From Madurella fahalii (lineage: Eukaryota > Ascomycota > Sordariomycetes > Sordariales), in NCBI GenBank assembly GCA_029876055.1, contig CM056874.1, positions 1,612,001 through 1,676,000 on the forward strand: a stretch of 64,000 nt of DNA, written 5' to 3'. The notes beneath the pieces are model-generated. The model was given only the letters and a program-made list of their open reading frames with translations. It was not told the DNA's origin and searched no databases. Of the stretch, positions 1-10,994 are shown piece after piece. Both the position numbers and the translations under genes were made by a program. Positions within the stretch are counted from its first letter, which is position 1. Every line of letters begins with the position of its first letter.

Positions 1-1931
1 CCGGTTAAGTCCATAGTAATCTATATATAAGTATAGAGTACCATCTTTCTTTAGGACAAATAAGATAGGACTTGCAGCTGAACTCTGGGATAGACGAATA
101 TGGCCTTTCGCTAGGTTTTCATATAGATATTCCTCTAAAATCGAAAGTTTATATTGTAATAGAGGGTAAAGAGGTCTAATAGGAGGAATAGTATTAGGTA
201 GTAGATCAATAGTATAATCAATACTTTTAAAAGAAGGTAGAATATCTACGTTACTGGAGTTTATAATATCCGTAAAGTCTGAAATTTCAGGGGGGATGTC
301 GTCTGGTTTTCGGGGGGTATTCTCCTCTTCCTCTTCTGGAAAAGGCGTCTCCAGTACGTCTAGGTACTGCATTAAGGAGTAAATATAAGCTTCTCCTCGA
401 TATGTTTTTAAGAATTTCTTCGGGGTTTCAATCCGAATATACTCTAATTCCGTTATAAACTACTATAAATTCCCTTCTAAGTATAACAAGATCTTATAGG
501 ATGTTAAACTTAGTATCCTAAGAAGAATAGAGGAATCGTCTGTAATAAGGGGGTAATTGATAGCGGTATAAGAAATGTATATTCTTTTGATAATTCCTTA
601 GTAGTCTATTAGTTCTAAGGGAACTTTATAAATACTAAATGCTTTAACGATATAATAGTCTATAAACCGAATACGGGGTAATTGCATTCCGATCTATCGG
701 AGTTTCCTCTACTTCACGAACTCTAGATTAACAATATTAATCTCTACTCTAGTATCGAGATCGACTATAATGAATTGAGGGGCATAGTTTAATAAGGTTA
801 TAGAAATGTACATTCGTTCTTTAACTGGAACCCCTAATGCATCGTCTTTACCGACGTAATCGGGGTTCATATCCGCCGGTATCTGCCATTTCCCCGCCGA
901 TTTAGGCGCGATTTCCTACCTTGGTAACTGGGGTACCTGGTAGCTTTGTTCACTGATACTCCCTTTTGTAGGTAGTTATTAGCAAAATAGGTGTTACTGC
1001 TATAAATAAAACAAGTTAAAGGGTTTCCCTAACTATCTATAGGGTTCAGCTGATTGAAATGAGATAGAGTTGATATAGGGTAGTCGTCAGGTTTCGTATA
1101 TAGTGTCGTTGACTGTATATTTCGTTGGTGATAACAGGATAATAACGCTCTTCGAGGATAAAATAACGATTTATAGGTTAGGGAAGAATACGATGAAGGA
1201 GAAGAGTAAGAAGGATTTTAGGACGAATGCTTAGGGGCTTCCTGAGATTTTCGGTGCTGGAAACTATATTAAATTTGAGTAGCGAGTTTGACTATCTCTT
1301 CCCGAATCTCTAGCTTGTTATAGATATACAAGTCGATATAGTTGCTAATTGCGGACGAAAGCTTCGTATAAAAGGTGAGAGTACGAGCCTTTTCGTCCTA
1401 CTTCGGGAATTGGGCTTTAAGGGATTCCAAGTACTAATGAAAGTCTAAGGGAAACTAGTTTTCTCGTTACTTAGTATTATTGAACTACTTTATAATAGTA
1501 GATTCTTGATCTATAAGATCTCGAATATAATTTAGTATCCAATCTTCAAACGTTTTCTAGTCGTTTTCGGCCTCTTATCGTATATCTGTCGGAAGATTGT
1601 TGCAATAACTATACTATCGATTGCAAGGACGTTCTTCTATTTAATCCAAGGCGAAAAGGATCCGGTTTATACCCGTTTTAAACCGTTTTAGGTCTCCTAT
1701 AAATGCTCGCTATAGATCTTAGAGCCATTCTAAACGGCGTCGATGGGTAGTGTTGTTAGGGAATTGAATTAGATGCTTTACCTTAATCGCCTTTCGGTCT
1801 TCATTATAGTTACTAGAATCTGCTGAAGGAGAACGATATCGCCTGCATTTCGGTGAGGATTCGCCTGGTAAGATGCCTAGCTTCCGAAGCAAACCCTCTT
1901 TTTATTCTCGTAGTTATTTCAGCACTTCCAG

Positions 1932-2138
1932 TTACTGTATCCGAAGACGGGTTGATTCCAATAGGTTATCATAGTGAGGAGCTTGATACGGAACCCGGGA
2001 GTCCGAAAAGGTATGCGAAGATATACGAGGTCGAAATCCTAGTGATTCCGACCGATAAAGGCGTACAGGATTTGTAGGTGATTGGGGGGTGTTTTCCCCT
2101 GGACTCGACTTTGCTCCCAGCTTACGGGAGGTACTCAT
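1932..2138 (-). pseudogene. gag N-terminal fragment, family-A chromovirus
   Basis: The first ATG after the 5' LTR leader on the minus strand lies at 2138 and opens MSTSRKLGAKSSPGENTP, then runs 68 codons to a stop at 1932. The same start context is present in the copies at about 13.8 and 36.8 kb (ATG at 36800), so this is taken as the gag start. No zinc knuckle is readable downstream because of accumulated stops. Gag would form the virus-like particle; here it is dead. Confidence 0.6.
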
Positions 2139-2182
2139 CGTAGGTGCTATCTCGGCCAACGGTAGAACAGAAGGATCAGAAT

Positions 2183-2440
2183 TGTAAAGGGGGTTGTTCT
2201 AGGAACACGTTGAGGGAGATGGACTACAATGTCTCAGTACCGAAAAGGGTTCGATCAGTAGGTAATAGCTTCACGAACAGCCTCCTATTGTCATTGACTA
2301 CACAGAGACTGATCCTTACGGATCAGAAGTACCCCGCGTGAGAGAGTTCCCTCACGGGGTTCTTATCTATCCTGTATCGTGACATCATCCAGCATCATTC
2401 GGCGGGTCCTCCTGACCTTCGTCTAGAGACTCTCGTTACA
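2183..2440 (-). repeat. LTR-A (5' LTR), 258 bp
   Basis: On the minus strand it starts TGTAACGAGAG and ends CCCTTTACA, a TG...CA long terminal repeat. The same 258-bp unit recurs at 9487, 13822 and 50281, with slightly shorter copies at 10745, 29712, 36845 and 53437. It is followed on the minus strand, 3 nt inside the element, by CTGATCCTT, the putative primer-binding site. Confidence 0.9.
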
Positions 2441-2443
2441 ATA

Positions 2444-3040
2444 GAGTAAGAAGGCTACCTCTACGACTTAACCAAAACTGCATGCACTTTAACGGAACCA
2501 CCACTATAAGATAGAGTTTAAAGAGCTGATTCTAATGATATATAGATCTATAGAATAGAATAGATAGTAGTTGCAAGGTTGGCTGAAGCCCCCTCTCTTC
2601 TCATATATAGAATGAGAAGGTCACTACTATAACTCAACTAATACTGTATACACTTTGACGAGACTACTACTGTAAGATAGAGCTTAAAGGGCTAATTCTA
2701 ACAGTATATAGATCTATAGTGTAGGATAGATAGTGGTTGCAAGGTTAGCCGAAGTCCCCTCCCCCCTCTATATAGAGTAAGAAGGCCACCTCTACAACTC
2801 AACCAAAACTGCGTGCACTTTAACGGGACCACTACTGTAAGATAGATCTTGAAGAGTTTATTCTAACAGTATATAGATCTATAAGGTAGGATAGATAGTA
2901 GTTACAAGGTCAGCCAAAGTCCTCCCTTCTCTATATATATAAGTCAAGGAGTTAACCTCTATAACTCTACCAATATTGCCTATACTTCAACGAGACTACT
3001 ACCAATAGAACCGCCATAAAGAGAGCTATCTAACGGTAGA
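2444..3040. repeat. 165-bp tandem repeat, about 3.6 units
   Basis: Units begin near 2444, 2610, 2775 and 2941 with variants of GAGTAAGAAGGCCACCTCTAC, spaced 165-166 bp. Each unit carries a TATAGATCTATA-like palindrome and a GGTTGCAAGGTTGGC-like stretch. The array abuts the end of the LTR at 2440. No coding potential is seen. It is a satellite-like array or subrepeats of an unrecognised element. Confidence 0.75.
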
Positions 3041-3220
3041 AATATTATCTATCCTACTTAATATCTTCTATTTTGTTGTGACGTGAGGGCTAATTTTGTT
3101 CGCAACAGCCTCAGACCAGCTGGTGTGAGTTTTGTCAATACGATTTGATTGACTTATTGAAGTGGGTCTATAAAAGTGGGTCAACAGGTACAAGCGGTAC
3201 CTCACGCCCAGCAGATCTAA

Positions 3221-3460
3221 ACATCTGAGACTAATCAAGGTAGGAAAACTACTAACTATATAGGATATAAGTGATATTTTGGTAGAAAAGGATATGTAGG
3301 TAGAGAAAGAAGAGGAAATGCAGTCGGAGGGTAGTCATATGAAGAGGCATATAAAAGATTTGCGATATTGTAGTAACTGTAGCCAAACTGGATATAATTT
3401 TTGTATATACTAGAAGGATGCAGAAATAGATGAGAAATCAGATTCCGAATAGTTTTAATT
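3221..3460 (+). pseudogene. pogo-like transposase C-terminal remnant with zinc knuckle
   Basis: The plus strand reads a linker resembling LTVQDxSDILxEKD, then an acidic stretch and a knuckle-like segment CSNCSQTGYN ending in DEKSDSE and a stop. The same C-terminal layout (RRRAKK..., variable linker, CxxC...GHNxxTC) ends the other pogo/Fot1-like transposases in this window (4.2, 29.2, 45.9, 48.6 and 59.3 kb). The HTH and DDE parts are missing. TAG replaces expected CAG codons. The sequence just after the stop resembles the subterminal sequence of the pogo derivative at 28446. Confidence 0.6.
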
Positions 3461-3994
3461 GATTATTTTCTTTGTAGTGTTAGTATCTCATATAATGGGT
3501 TCAACTGAGGTGGTGGAGTATGTCACTTACTATATTATGTCGTTTGCTATATAGTTATATTATAAAATACGTTATAGAAAGAGTATTATTCTTCGTACTC
3601 CAATATATAAACTTCTTAAGATAATCTTAGAAGATTAGCTTAGCTAGCTTTTTAGATCATTCGATATCTATCTCTGAGTTGATAAATACCTATATATCTA
3701 ATACTATTGTTTATTTATAAAACTCGTTCTTCTATAGTTCCTAGTCCTTAGAGGACTTATAGATAACTATTGTAGGTATCAATATTGTAGTTAGCTAAAA
3801 GTCATATATATATATTAATATATAAATAGCTATAATAGCATATAAGACTTTTAATTATTAGATATAGTATATATTTAGCTAGAAAAGAGTAGATTATTTT
3901 GAGTATAACTCGTAATATATTTAAGAAAATTCTATTAATAAGGATGATATAAGGTTTATTTATACTATTAAGGTTTTTAGTACCTAATAGCCTT

Positions 3995-4096
3995 AATCCT
4001 AACCATTTTTATATCTAATACTCAAGGTTATACTATAAAGCTCCTTAGAGAATTAATTAGCGAGAGAGTTAATAAGTAAAATATTATAACTAACAT
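3995..4096 (+). pseudogene. Ty1/copia pol RNase H fragment, part 1 of 3
   Basis: The plus frame reads TQGYTIKLL...VNKQNIIT, which corresponds to the copia RNase H stretch SQGYxxKLxGGxIxWxxNKQxTVT. The frame stops at the left end of a pogo transposon and resumes beyond it at 6209 with TSIIEVELLSLTYVAKE, so parts 1 and 2 were one frame before the insertion. Several residues are altered by RIP-type changes. Confidence 0.6.
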
Positions 4097-6208
4097 ATTC
4101 CACATACAAATATACTATATAGATGAATGTGCTAATAAACTACACCTTTGTAACAAAACCATCCAATGATTCTACTAAAACAGCCCAAAATAATTGAAAC
4201 TATTTAGAATCGTCTTCTTTAGACGTCTCTGTGACTACCTGACAGGTACATGAATTGTGGCCGGAATCGCCATAGTTACTACAATGCTGTACGTACATCT
4301 CAGTTCTCGACCTCCGACCATTCCTGGCCTGCATTTCCTCCCAGATCTATATATCTACGTCCTTCTGCCCTTGTAAATCCTATACATCTATCGGAAAACA
4401 CGGCACCTCTGAATCTTGGGAAATGACAGTTGAGGATCTTATGTGTCTTGTGTTGTGTTCCTTGTGTGTATCTCTACTAGAGAGTCTGCTCCTTTTATAG
4501 ACGAGATACACGTACAGGATAACGTCTGTACAGTGGCACAGTTAGCTGCCAGTCTTCCTCAGCTCAATAGAGTACATGGGTTTGGCTCCCACACTAGGTT
4601 CTATAGTCATGGTCCTTTAGCACCTGATCCTTTTGACAGCATCCTGTATAGTAAGCGATCTTCTATCTCGTACCCGTTGTTTTTTGGCCCTCCGGCGCTT
4701 GCTTAGTGCCTTATGTGCTACTCGAAGGTCCCGGATCTCCGCTTGTATCAATACTATCTTGTACATTATCTTGGACGTCCCTTATATAAGCGCGTTAACC
4801 GCTTTTAAAATCCCAGTCGGGGAGCTGTTTTTGATGCCGGGTAATTCGAGTTTTGATGAGATTAGACTACGAGAAGGCTTCGTTTATGTTGTTTAGGGTC
4901 TTAGAAACCTAGGTATAGGCAGTACCAAGCTGCGAGTTCGGAGATATTAGTATATTAAGATAGATGTTAAGCTATGAGATCACCTTCTCGGGATTAAAAG
5001 GAATAAGTCTAGTACCTCGAAAATCTCTTTGAATGTTATTGTATATAATCGCTATTTAGAAGGCTATATAAAATGCAGAGAAGAAGTTCTCTTTAGTGAT
5101 ATAGGTTATACTCACCTATATTATCTGCTTAATCTACTTACTGTATACTATTTTAAGTAGGTTAAAATATCCGATATCGAGTAGCTAGAGAATATAAGAG
5201 GAGTATAGAGGTATATAGAGGGTAATAATGTTATTTTCCTTATAGTATATCTTAAAGTCAGTTGAGTAGTAGCAGTTATAGCTGTTGAGGATAAGGAGGT
5301 AATGAACTCTAGTTATTCGAGCTTTAGTATACTTGTTAAAGTACTGAATCTATTCCAAACCTCTCCTATCAGTAGTCCAACTGTTTTTAAAGGTAGTAAT
5401 AATCTAATTCTTTAGTAATAGGCTGTCTTTATACTAGGATAATAGGTAATATTTACTCTTGATAATAATAAACAGTAAGATCATCTAGCTAGTCGTATTA
5501 ATACCCTAGATTACTATTACCTATTTACAATTATTAAACTACTTCGATTTTACTTTACTATATCATTTGGAGCTTATAATAACTATTATAATCGAGATAA
5601 TACCTATTAGAAATCTAGTCTTATTAAAGTTATAGATATCTACCTCTTAGATTCTGTACTTTATAACTATATTCTATATAAGTGCGAACCAACTACAAAT
5701 GATATCTAGATCTTCGTATTTAGCTCTCTAGTAATTATATTTCCGATTAAAATATAGTAAGTTCTAAATACCGTTTGATAAAGATTGAGGCCTAGTTCAC
5801 TCTAACATATCCCGTATCGTATTCAATAAGCAGTCGGTTAACTATACCTTCTATACTAGTCAAACGAAGAGGAAATCCTTTAGAATCTAGGTCGAGAATA
5901 TATTAAATAATAACCAATTCTTCGAGGTTGGTCAATTTCCGTAAGTTAGCAGGAATGTTGTATCGTAGTTGTATACTATATTGGTGGCGACGAAGTTTTC
6001 AGTGATCTATTAAATAGATCTTGGATACAGATCTCAAGCTTAGCTTAGGATCGTTTTACATCGTTTGAAGGGCTAAATTCGAATGTTCCTCGTTATTTTC
6101 CTGAGCTATATTACATTATAAAGAAAACTAGAAGAGAAGGTAAGAGAGGCGTAAGTGTAGTTTTGTAGTATATTCGTCTATGTAGTACATTCCTATGTAG
6201 AGTACGTT
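4097..6208 (-). mobile_element. pogo/Fot1-like transposon with about 55-bp TIRs
   Basis: The ends (4097-4150 and 6157-6208) are inverted copies of the terminal repeats that bound the related element at 43756-46093. On the minus strand the C-terminus reads HCSNYGDSGHNSCTCQ, a CCHC-like knuckle, preceded by a RRRAKK segment near 4690. Upstream DDE and HTH regions are recognisable only by similarity to the 43.7-kb copy. It sits at a TA inside copia pol and was later hit by a T1 solo LTR. Confidence 0.7.
4389..4638 (-). repeat. T1 solo LTR in pogo element
   Basis: This is a 250-bp copy of the T1 repeat, opposite in orientation to the 39885 copy. Ends are TA(TG)TCGGAAAACACGG and CCTTTTGACA. It is flanked by ACATC (4384-4388) and GCATC (4639-4643), a 5-bp target duplication with one G/A difference. 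It interrupts the transposase C-terminal region of the surrounding pogo element. Confidence 0.8.
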
Positions 6209-6446
6209 ACTTCTATAATAGAAGTAGAGTTATTATCTCTTATATAAGTAGCTAAAAAATCCTCTTCACTGCTTACCTAATTAATGAACTAGGAGTTATA
6301 TTAAACTCATTACGGTTAGGTTTATATTATAATAACAAGTAAACTATTTAACTTATTAATAGTAAGATAACTTCTCTATAGACAAAGTTAAGATATATCG
6401 ATATATATACCTATTAGCTAAGATAAACCATTGAGAAAAGGAGGTC
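6209..6446 (+). pseudogene. Ty1/copia pol RNase H fragment, part 2 of 3
   Basis: The plus frame reads VEAELLSLTYVAKESSSLL then NNKQTI, LRYIDIYTY and LRQTIEKRR. These are the copia RNase H motifs TEAELLALxxxAKE, DNxQTIxL and KHIDIxxHWLRQ. The reading is interrupted at 6447 by the left LTR of the family-B chromovirus and continues at 18174 with RVEYIPIEDILIDSFTKAL. Stops are TAG/TAA in CAG/CAA/TGG positions. Confidence 0.75.
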
Positions 6447-6692
6447 TATAAGGAGTTGTTTATAGGTACGTCGAGGGAATTGGAATACGATATACCAATA
6501 CCAATAAGTTAACGATTATAGATAGAAGTCTTCACAAACAGCCTCCTTCTATTGACAGAGACTAATCCTTACAGATTAGAAGTTCCCCCGTATATTTAGC
6601 TACTATATAGAGTTCTTATCTACTAAGTAACATGATATTATTACAGGGTATTCGCCCGGTCGTCCTAATTCCATCAAGAGGCTCTCGTTACA
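6447..6692 (-). repeat. LTR-B (3' LTR)
   Basis: A 246-bp terminal repeat. On the minus strand it starts TGTAACGAGAG and ends CTCCTTATA (ancestral CTTACA). It is similar to the copies at 17929-18173 and 61586-61831, and shares with LTR-A the 5' TGYAACGAGAG start and a CTGATCC...GGATCAG hairpin. Confidence 0.8.
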
Positions 6693-6928
6693 ATTATCCT
6701 CTCCCTTTAAATAACCTGTCTGCAAGCCTATTGCAGAGACATTATTAAGAGGTTCCGTGTTATTAGAGTAGTGTCATATTTTACATTGGAATCGTAGTGT
6801 ATATATATAGGTTTCGCAATCATATTGTTATAGTGATACAGTTTAGTATATGTATAGCCTCTAGTACTAAAACAAAATATCACGATCCCCTTATTAGTAG
6901 GTTATTATAGAAGAGTCCTATGCATTAC

Positions 6929-7144
6929 TGTTAGATCGAAAATTGGGGATTGCTGTGAGAAAAGGAGAGTGAAAGGATGATTCGCATTGAAGGAGTGGCG
7001 TCTACGTAGCTATCGCTTCTAAGGAGGTGGTAGGTGACAGTGTTGAACTCTGAACGTTCCAAAACTTCCGGCGAAACCGGTAATTTATAGGCCCCTGACC
7101 CTGGCAGTGCCCCGCCTGCACCTGACACCCTCCTATACCTAACA
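6929..7144 (-). repeat. T3 solo LTR
   Basis: A 216-bp T3 copy in reverse orientation, flanked by ATTAC (6924-6928) and ATTAT (7145-7149), a 5-bp duplication with one C/T change. It ends with the tandemly duplicated CCTGCACCTGACA motif also present in the 19433 copy. It lies between the family-B 3' LTR and the promoter of the antisense gene. Confidence 0.8.
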
Positions 7145-7200
7145 ATTATATATATGTAGTTAGTATATAGCTTTAAATTGTAGGTATATATAAGCCACTT

Positions 7201-7216
7201 TATATAAATATAAATA
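7201..7216 (+). promoter_or_regulatory. TATA box of the antisense gene, family B
   Basis: TATATAAATATAAATA lies about 170 bp upstream of the ATG at 7381, in the same relative place as TATAAATA at 30445 in family A, and is followed by a pyrimidine-rich leader. Confidence 0.5.
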
Positions 7217-7380
7217 CCCTATACATCCTCAATTCTTTCTAAACTCCTCCTTCTTTTCTTCTTTAGATTCTCATCTCGTATATAGTATTATTTCTCTGCT
7301 CTCATTTATCATATACTTTTCACTTCTATCTCCTCCATCGTAATAATCAGCTGTATCTCGTCGTCTCCATCCTTATTACG

Positions 7381-7993
7381 ATGAACGTCAGTTCAACTTT
7401 CGCTTCGCAGTTAGCACTATATATACACTATATCGGTATAGCTTAGAAATAACTCGAATACACTAACGTACTTACGATCGATATTATCTATGACTTCAAC
7501 TATTCCTCCTCTTTATATTATACAGGCTACTAAGACAAAAAGGAAATTTGCTCTATAGTAAGTTATACCTATTTCGTATTATTTTTACACAATAATTGTA
7601 TAAACTCTGGATAGCATAATCAGTAACTCCGTTGATCTTATATTAATACTCGTATTTAGTAATATACTAGTCATATATACAAAGTCCGATATATAGAGTA
7701 ATAATATCTATACTTTTATAGAGTAGAATTACTAGACTATTACAGTTGTTAATAAGAGCCTACTGAATACTTTTGTAGCTATAGAGATAATATATCAGTA
7801 TTAATTTGGCTTAGCTAGTACTAAGAAACCCTCTTCTATAAGTACTATAAAAAGTAGCTTTTATATTTAATTCAGCTAATTATCTTCTATAACCTACTTT
7901 TATTATATACGTATTCCTAGTAACTACTTGTCGCTAACTCAATTTACAGCTCCTTCCTCGTCCTATTTAGGCCGAAGGAGCTACTAGCTCTGA
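7381..7993 (+). pseudogene. Antisense extra gene of chromovirus family B
   Basis: Exon 1 runs from an ATG at 7381 to 7557 (177 nt, exactly the exon-1 length in family A) and ends at a GTAAGT donor. The intron ends near 7613, where the AG is mutated. Exon 2 reads SIISNSVDLILIL, matching RIVSNSVDLIILI of family A. Later segments include TKKPSSI, which also matches. The CxxC pair of family A appears as Tyr-x2-Tyr before DKKEIC, the expected result of G-to-A changes on TGT/TGC. The stop is near 7991-7993. The gene is shorter than the 30.6-kb copy, so part of exon 2 or 3 may be lost. It lies antisense to pol between chromodomain and 3' LTR. Function unknown; not recognised as any named family. Confidence 0.6.
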
Positions 7994-8399
7994 GGTTTAC
8001 CTTTTTGTTCTTATCTCTAAGTTTCTATTAACGAATGGGTAGTTCACTAAAGAGGTATATATCTAGAATATATGCATTGCTATGTATCTAGAGATAGGGA
8101 ACTTAAGGTTTATAGCTTGGTTTAACGCTAAACATACGTTCTTCGTAAAGGTTCAGGAGTATATATAGACAGACTTATCTAAGGAGAATTAGTATAATTT
8201 GTTAGGAGGTTATATTATCTATATTCCCAATAGTTTTTTCTAAGGGGTTTAAGGCGTTTTTATAGGTATTTCGATGTTAAGGGAATAATACCCTGGATAG
8301 TAGTTTGTCTATAGATCAATTAATCTCTTATTATTTTCTCTTCTGTTATAAATCGCACTCTTTCAGAACTGAGTAATAAACTTCTATATATTGCCTATA

Positions 8400-8560
8400 T
8401 CTGACTCTACTACCTACTGATTATATTTTAAGGGCTATTCTGTCTACTCAACTAAATAATACTACTCTCCTTTAAAATGTCTTTTATCACGAATCTCTTT
8501 GATTTCTTATTCTTTATCATCCTCTAGTTCTAGTAAAGGTATCTAGAGTAAATTATCCTC
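8400..8560 (-). pseudogene. Chromodomain, C-terminus of family-B integrase
   Basis: Minus-strand reading gives EDDKE-EIKEIRDKR, then a segment ending YYLVE, and LKYNQ, which is the chromodomain pattern VExILDxRxxxGxxxYLVKWxGWPxxYNxW. The tryptophan codons read as stops. Chromodomains on integrase direct chromovirus insertion to marked heterochromatin; this copy is dead. Confidence 0.6.
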
Positions 8561-9223
8561 TTTTTGACTATACTAGAGTTCTAATAACGATATAGGAAAT
8601 ATATTATATAAACGGTTATACTTCTCTAGTAAAGGTAAATGGTAAGCTAATAAGTTAATCTGGTTTAGAACACGAAATAGGCTAATAAATTTTGGTATCA
8701 ACTTCTTAAGTATTTTAAACTTCAGATTCTAGGTAGTTATTAAAATAAAACCTCTTCTTTTAAACTCCTTTTCTATATAATTTTCGTTATAATATCGTTT
8801 TTAGATCGCTATTATTTCCAACTAATTCTGCTCTTACTGTTTTCTTATTTCAATAAGTTTTTCTACGCTTTCAATTATAGTAAGTACCTTTTTCCTAATA
8901 GTATTGTCCTCGATACGATAGGAAATTAGGGATTAATAGTATATAAGAGCTTTAAAGTGATATATCTTAATTATCGTATTAATAGCGTTGTTAATAACGA
9001 GTCTATTTTAGGAAGGAGGTTTATCTAGATAACTAGGTTCTTGTATATAAAATAATAAAGGTATTAAATAAGTGTTTAGTTTATTCGTTCTATCTATCTA
9101 TCGATTTATAGGTAAAAGGCAGTTAAAAGGTACTAGTATACTTTCTAAAGGTAGTATAGATTACTCTGGAATTGTAATATAAAGATAGACCTATAGTTGT
9201 TAATATAACTATCAATAGCGTTG

Positions 9224-9459
9224 TGTCAGATGCAGGAGGAGAATTGCCAGGTTCAGGGATACGGCTACCGGCGTCAGGTGCGGGGGAGTTGCAAAGGCCT
9301 ATAAATTCCTGGCTTCGTCGGAAGTTTTGGAAGGTTCAGAGTTCAACACTGTCACCTACCACCTCCTTAGAAGCGATAGCTACGCAGACGCTGCTCCTAC
9401 AATGCGAATCATCCTTTCACTCTCCTCTTCTTACTCGTAATCCCTCTTTTGATTTGACA
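9224..9459 (+). repeat. T3 solo LTR in family-B integrase
   Basis: A 236-bp element from TGTCAGATGCAGG to GATTTGACA with perfect CGTTG duplications at 9219-9223 and 9460-9464. It contains GGCCTATAAATT, the TATA-like site shared by all T3 copies. Removing it joins ATAGCGTTG to TACTTGAGTTCG, which matches the uninterrupted family-A integrase sequence near 32540. Confidence 0.9.
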
Positions 9460-10400
9460 CGTTGTACTTGAGTTCGATTTCTCAATTATAAAGGGGGTTG
9501 TTCTGGGAATACGTTGAGGGAGATGGACTACGATGTCTCAGTACCGAAAAGAGTTCGATCAGTAGGCAATAGCTTCACGAACAGCCTCCTATTGTTATTG
9601 ACTACATAGAGACTGATCCTTACGGATCAGAAGTTCCCCGTATAAGAGGGTTTCCTACAGGGTTCTTATCTACCCTAGTACAGTAACATCATCCACCGTC
9701 ATTCAGCCAGTTCTCCCGGTCTAGCCTAGAGGGCTCTCGTTATAATTTATCCTCCCCTCTGTAGAACCTGTTCTCAGATTTACATTATCTAAACTCAGGG
9801 AAGGGTAGTGGTTAGGATGATATCGGGTAGGTATTGAGTGCTGTTCGAACCGTATAAAGTTAGATAAGGATTGAAGTACTATACCTTATAGGGCTCCTTT
9901 ACCCCGGGAATTATATGATAAGAAAGAATTGTAACTTTAGTAAGGGGTGACAAGTTTTTGTATTCGAGGGGTTTTCGGTAAAATTTCGGTTGCTGCCTGG
10001 GTTTAGTAGGGTACGGCTCTATAGTGCCGGTGCTCCACTCTTCCGACTCCGGTATACGTTCCGAATTATCGCCAAATTACCTGGATTTCTATCCAATTTC
10101 AAGTATTATTCTTTTCGTAGAACTTGAATAGTATATACACTCTTGCAATTATATAGCTTATACACAACTGTAAATTGTAGACGTATATTGACCCTCTTTA
10201 CTCGGGTATAAATACCCCTCTCCTCTCCTACCTTTTCCAAAACTTTTCTTCTTCAGGCCCTCTTCTATACGTTGTTTCACTTGCTTTTCACTCTGCTCCT
10301 ATATATAGCTCGCTGCCCGTTCTCGCCTCTCTCTCCCTCTCTCTCTCTCTTCCTCTCTCTCTCTCTCTCTTATTATCGCTTCAGCTACTTTTCTGTCGCG

Positions 10401-10744
10401 ATAGACACTTTCGCCGCCTCCGCTACCAAGGTCACGCCGTATATAAAATGCATTCGCTCGGCACTTAAAAACACCAACCCTCACTCCGGCAAGGTTCTTA
10501 TAATTGACTGTTCTTTCGAATAGTCGACCTCCTCACATTGCTCCTATTGCAATACAAAGAAAGAGTTGTATATACTAGTAAATTATACGCATTTTCGGCA
10601 GATTAGCAGAGGATTTACTAACGATTACAGGCTGCTACTAGAATAGTTAGCGACTCCGTCGACCTTATAATCCTTATCAATACAGCTCGTACTATCGTCG
10701 ATTATCGTATAGAGGATGCCGAAGGCGAATTCGACGAGGAAGGT
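10401..10744 (+). pseudogene. Antisense extra gene, 5' part, family-A copy
   Basis: Exon 1 (10401-10577, 177 nt) reads KCIRSALKNTNPHSGKVL, then DCSFE, a TAG for CAG, and STSSHCSYCNTKKEL. A 53-nt intron (10578-10630; donor GTAAAT, branch ACTAAC, acceptor ACAG) leads to exon 2 reading RIVSDSVDLIILI and DYRIEDAEGEFDEEG. It then breaks at the LTR at 10745. The start codon is ATA where family B has ATG. TATAAATA with a CT-rich leader lies upstream at about 10205. All four cysteine positions of exon 1 proper are still Cys here, so this copy defines the motif best: C-x20-C-x8-CxxC. Confidence 0.65.
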
Positions 10745-10994
10745 TGTAATGAGAGCTATTGGGCAAGACTGGGAGAACCGGCCGAATGACGGTAGATGAT
10801 GTCACTATACTAGGGTAGATAAGAACCCCGTGGGAAACTCTCTCACGTAGGGCACTTCTGATCCGCAAGGATTAGTCTCTGTGTAATTGATAGGAGGCTG
10901 TTTACCAAGATATCGCCCGTTGGTCCAGGTCTTTTCGGTATCAAGACATCGTGGTCCATCTCCCTCAACGTATTCCCAGAACAACCCCTTTACA
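10745..10994 (+). repeat. LTR-A in inverted orientation at a deletion junction
   Basis: A 250-bp LTR-A in plus orientation (TGTAATGAGAG...CCTTTACA), opposite to the LTRs of the element around it. The flanking pentamers (AAGGT and ATCTC) do not match. It replaces about 3.2 kb of the host element, so it marks recombination or an insertion plus deletion rather than a simple solo LTR. Confidence 0.75.

Larger units (their letters stand above)
1..2440 (-). mobile_element. Ty3/gypsy chromovirus family A, 5' half, cut by window start
   Basis: Read on the minus strand this is a 5' LTR (2183-2440), a short leader, gag and the beginning of pol. The leftmost kilobase matches, nearly base for base, the pol part of the complete family-A element at 29712-37095. 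All frames are broken by TAG/TAA codons and AT-rich transitions, as expected for RIP. The 3' half lies outside the window. Sure of the identity because the LTR and coding order repeat four more times here. Confidence 0.85.

Noticed and set aside
3074..3220. Another mini LTR (TGTTGTGACGTGAGGG... with TATAAAAG at about 3172)
   Set aside because: No target duplication and an uncertain right end; no second copy in the window.
6929..7144. T1-T3 units interpreted as DNA-transposon MITEs
   Set aside because: Ends are TG...CA with 5-bp duplications, several have TATA boxes, and inverted terminal similarity is only about 4 bp; LTR origin fits better.
10299..10484. Arginine/glutamate-rich minus-strand frame (also 30537-30725)
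   Set aside because: It is the reverse of a CT-rich leader; low complexity, and the other strand carries the conserved gene.
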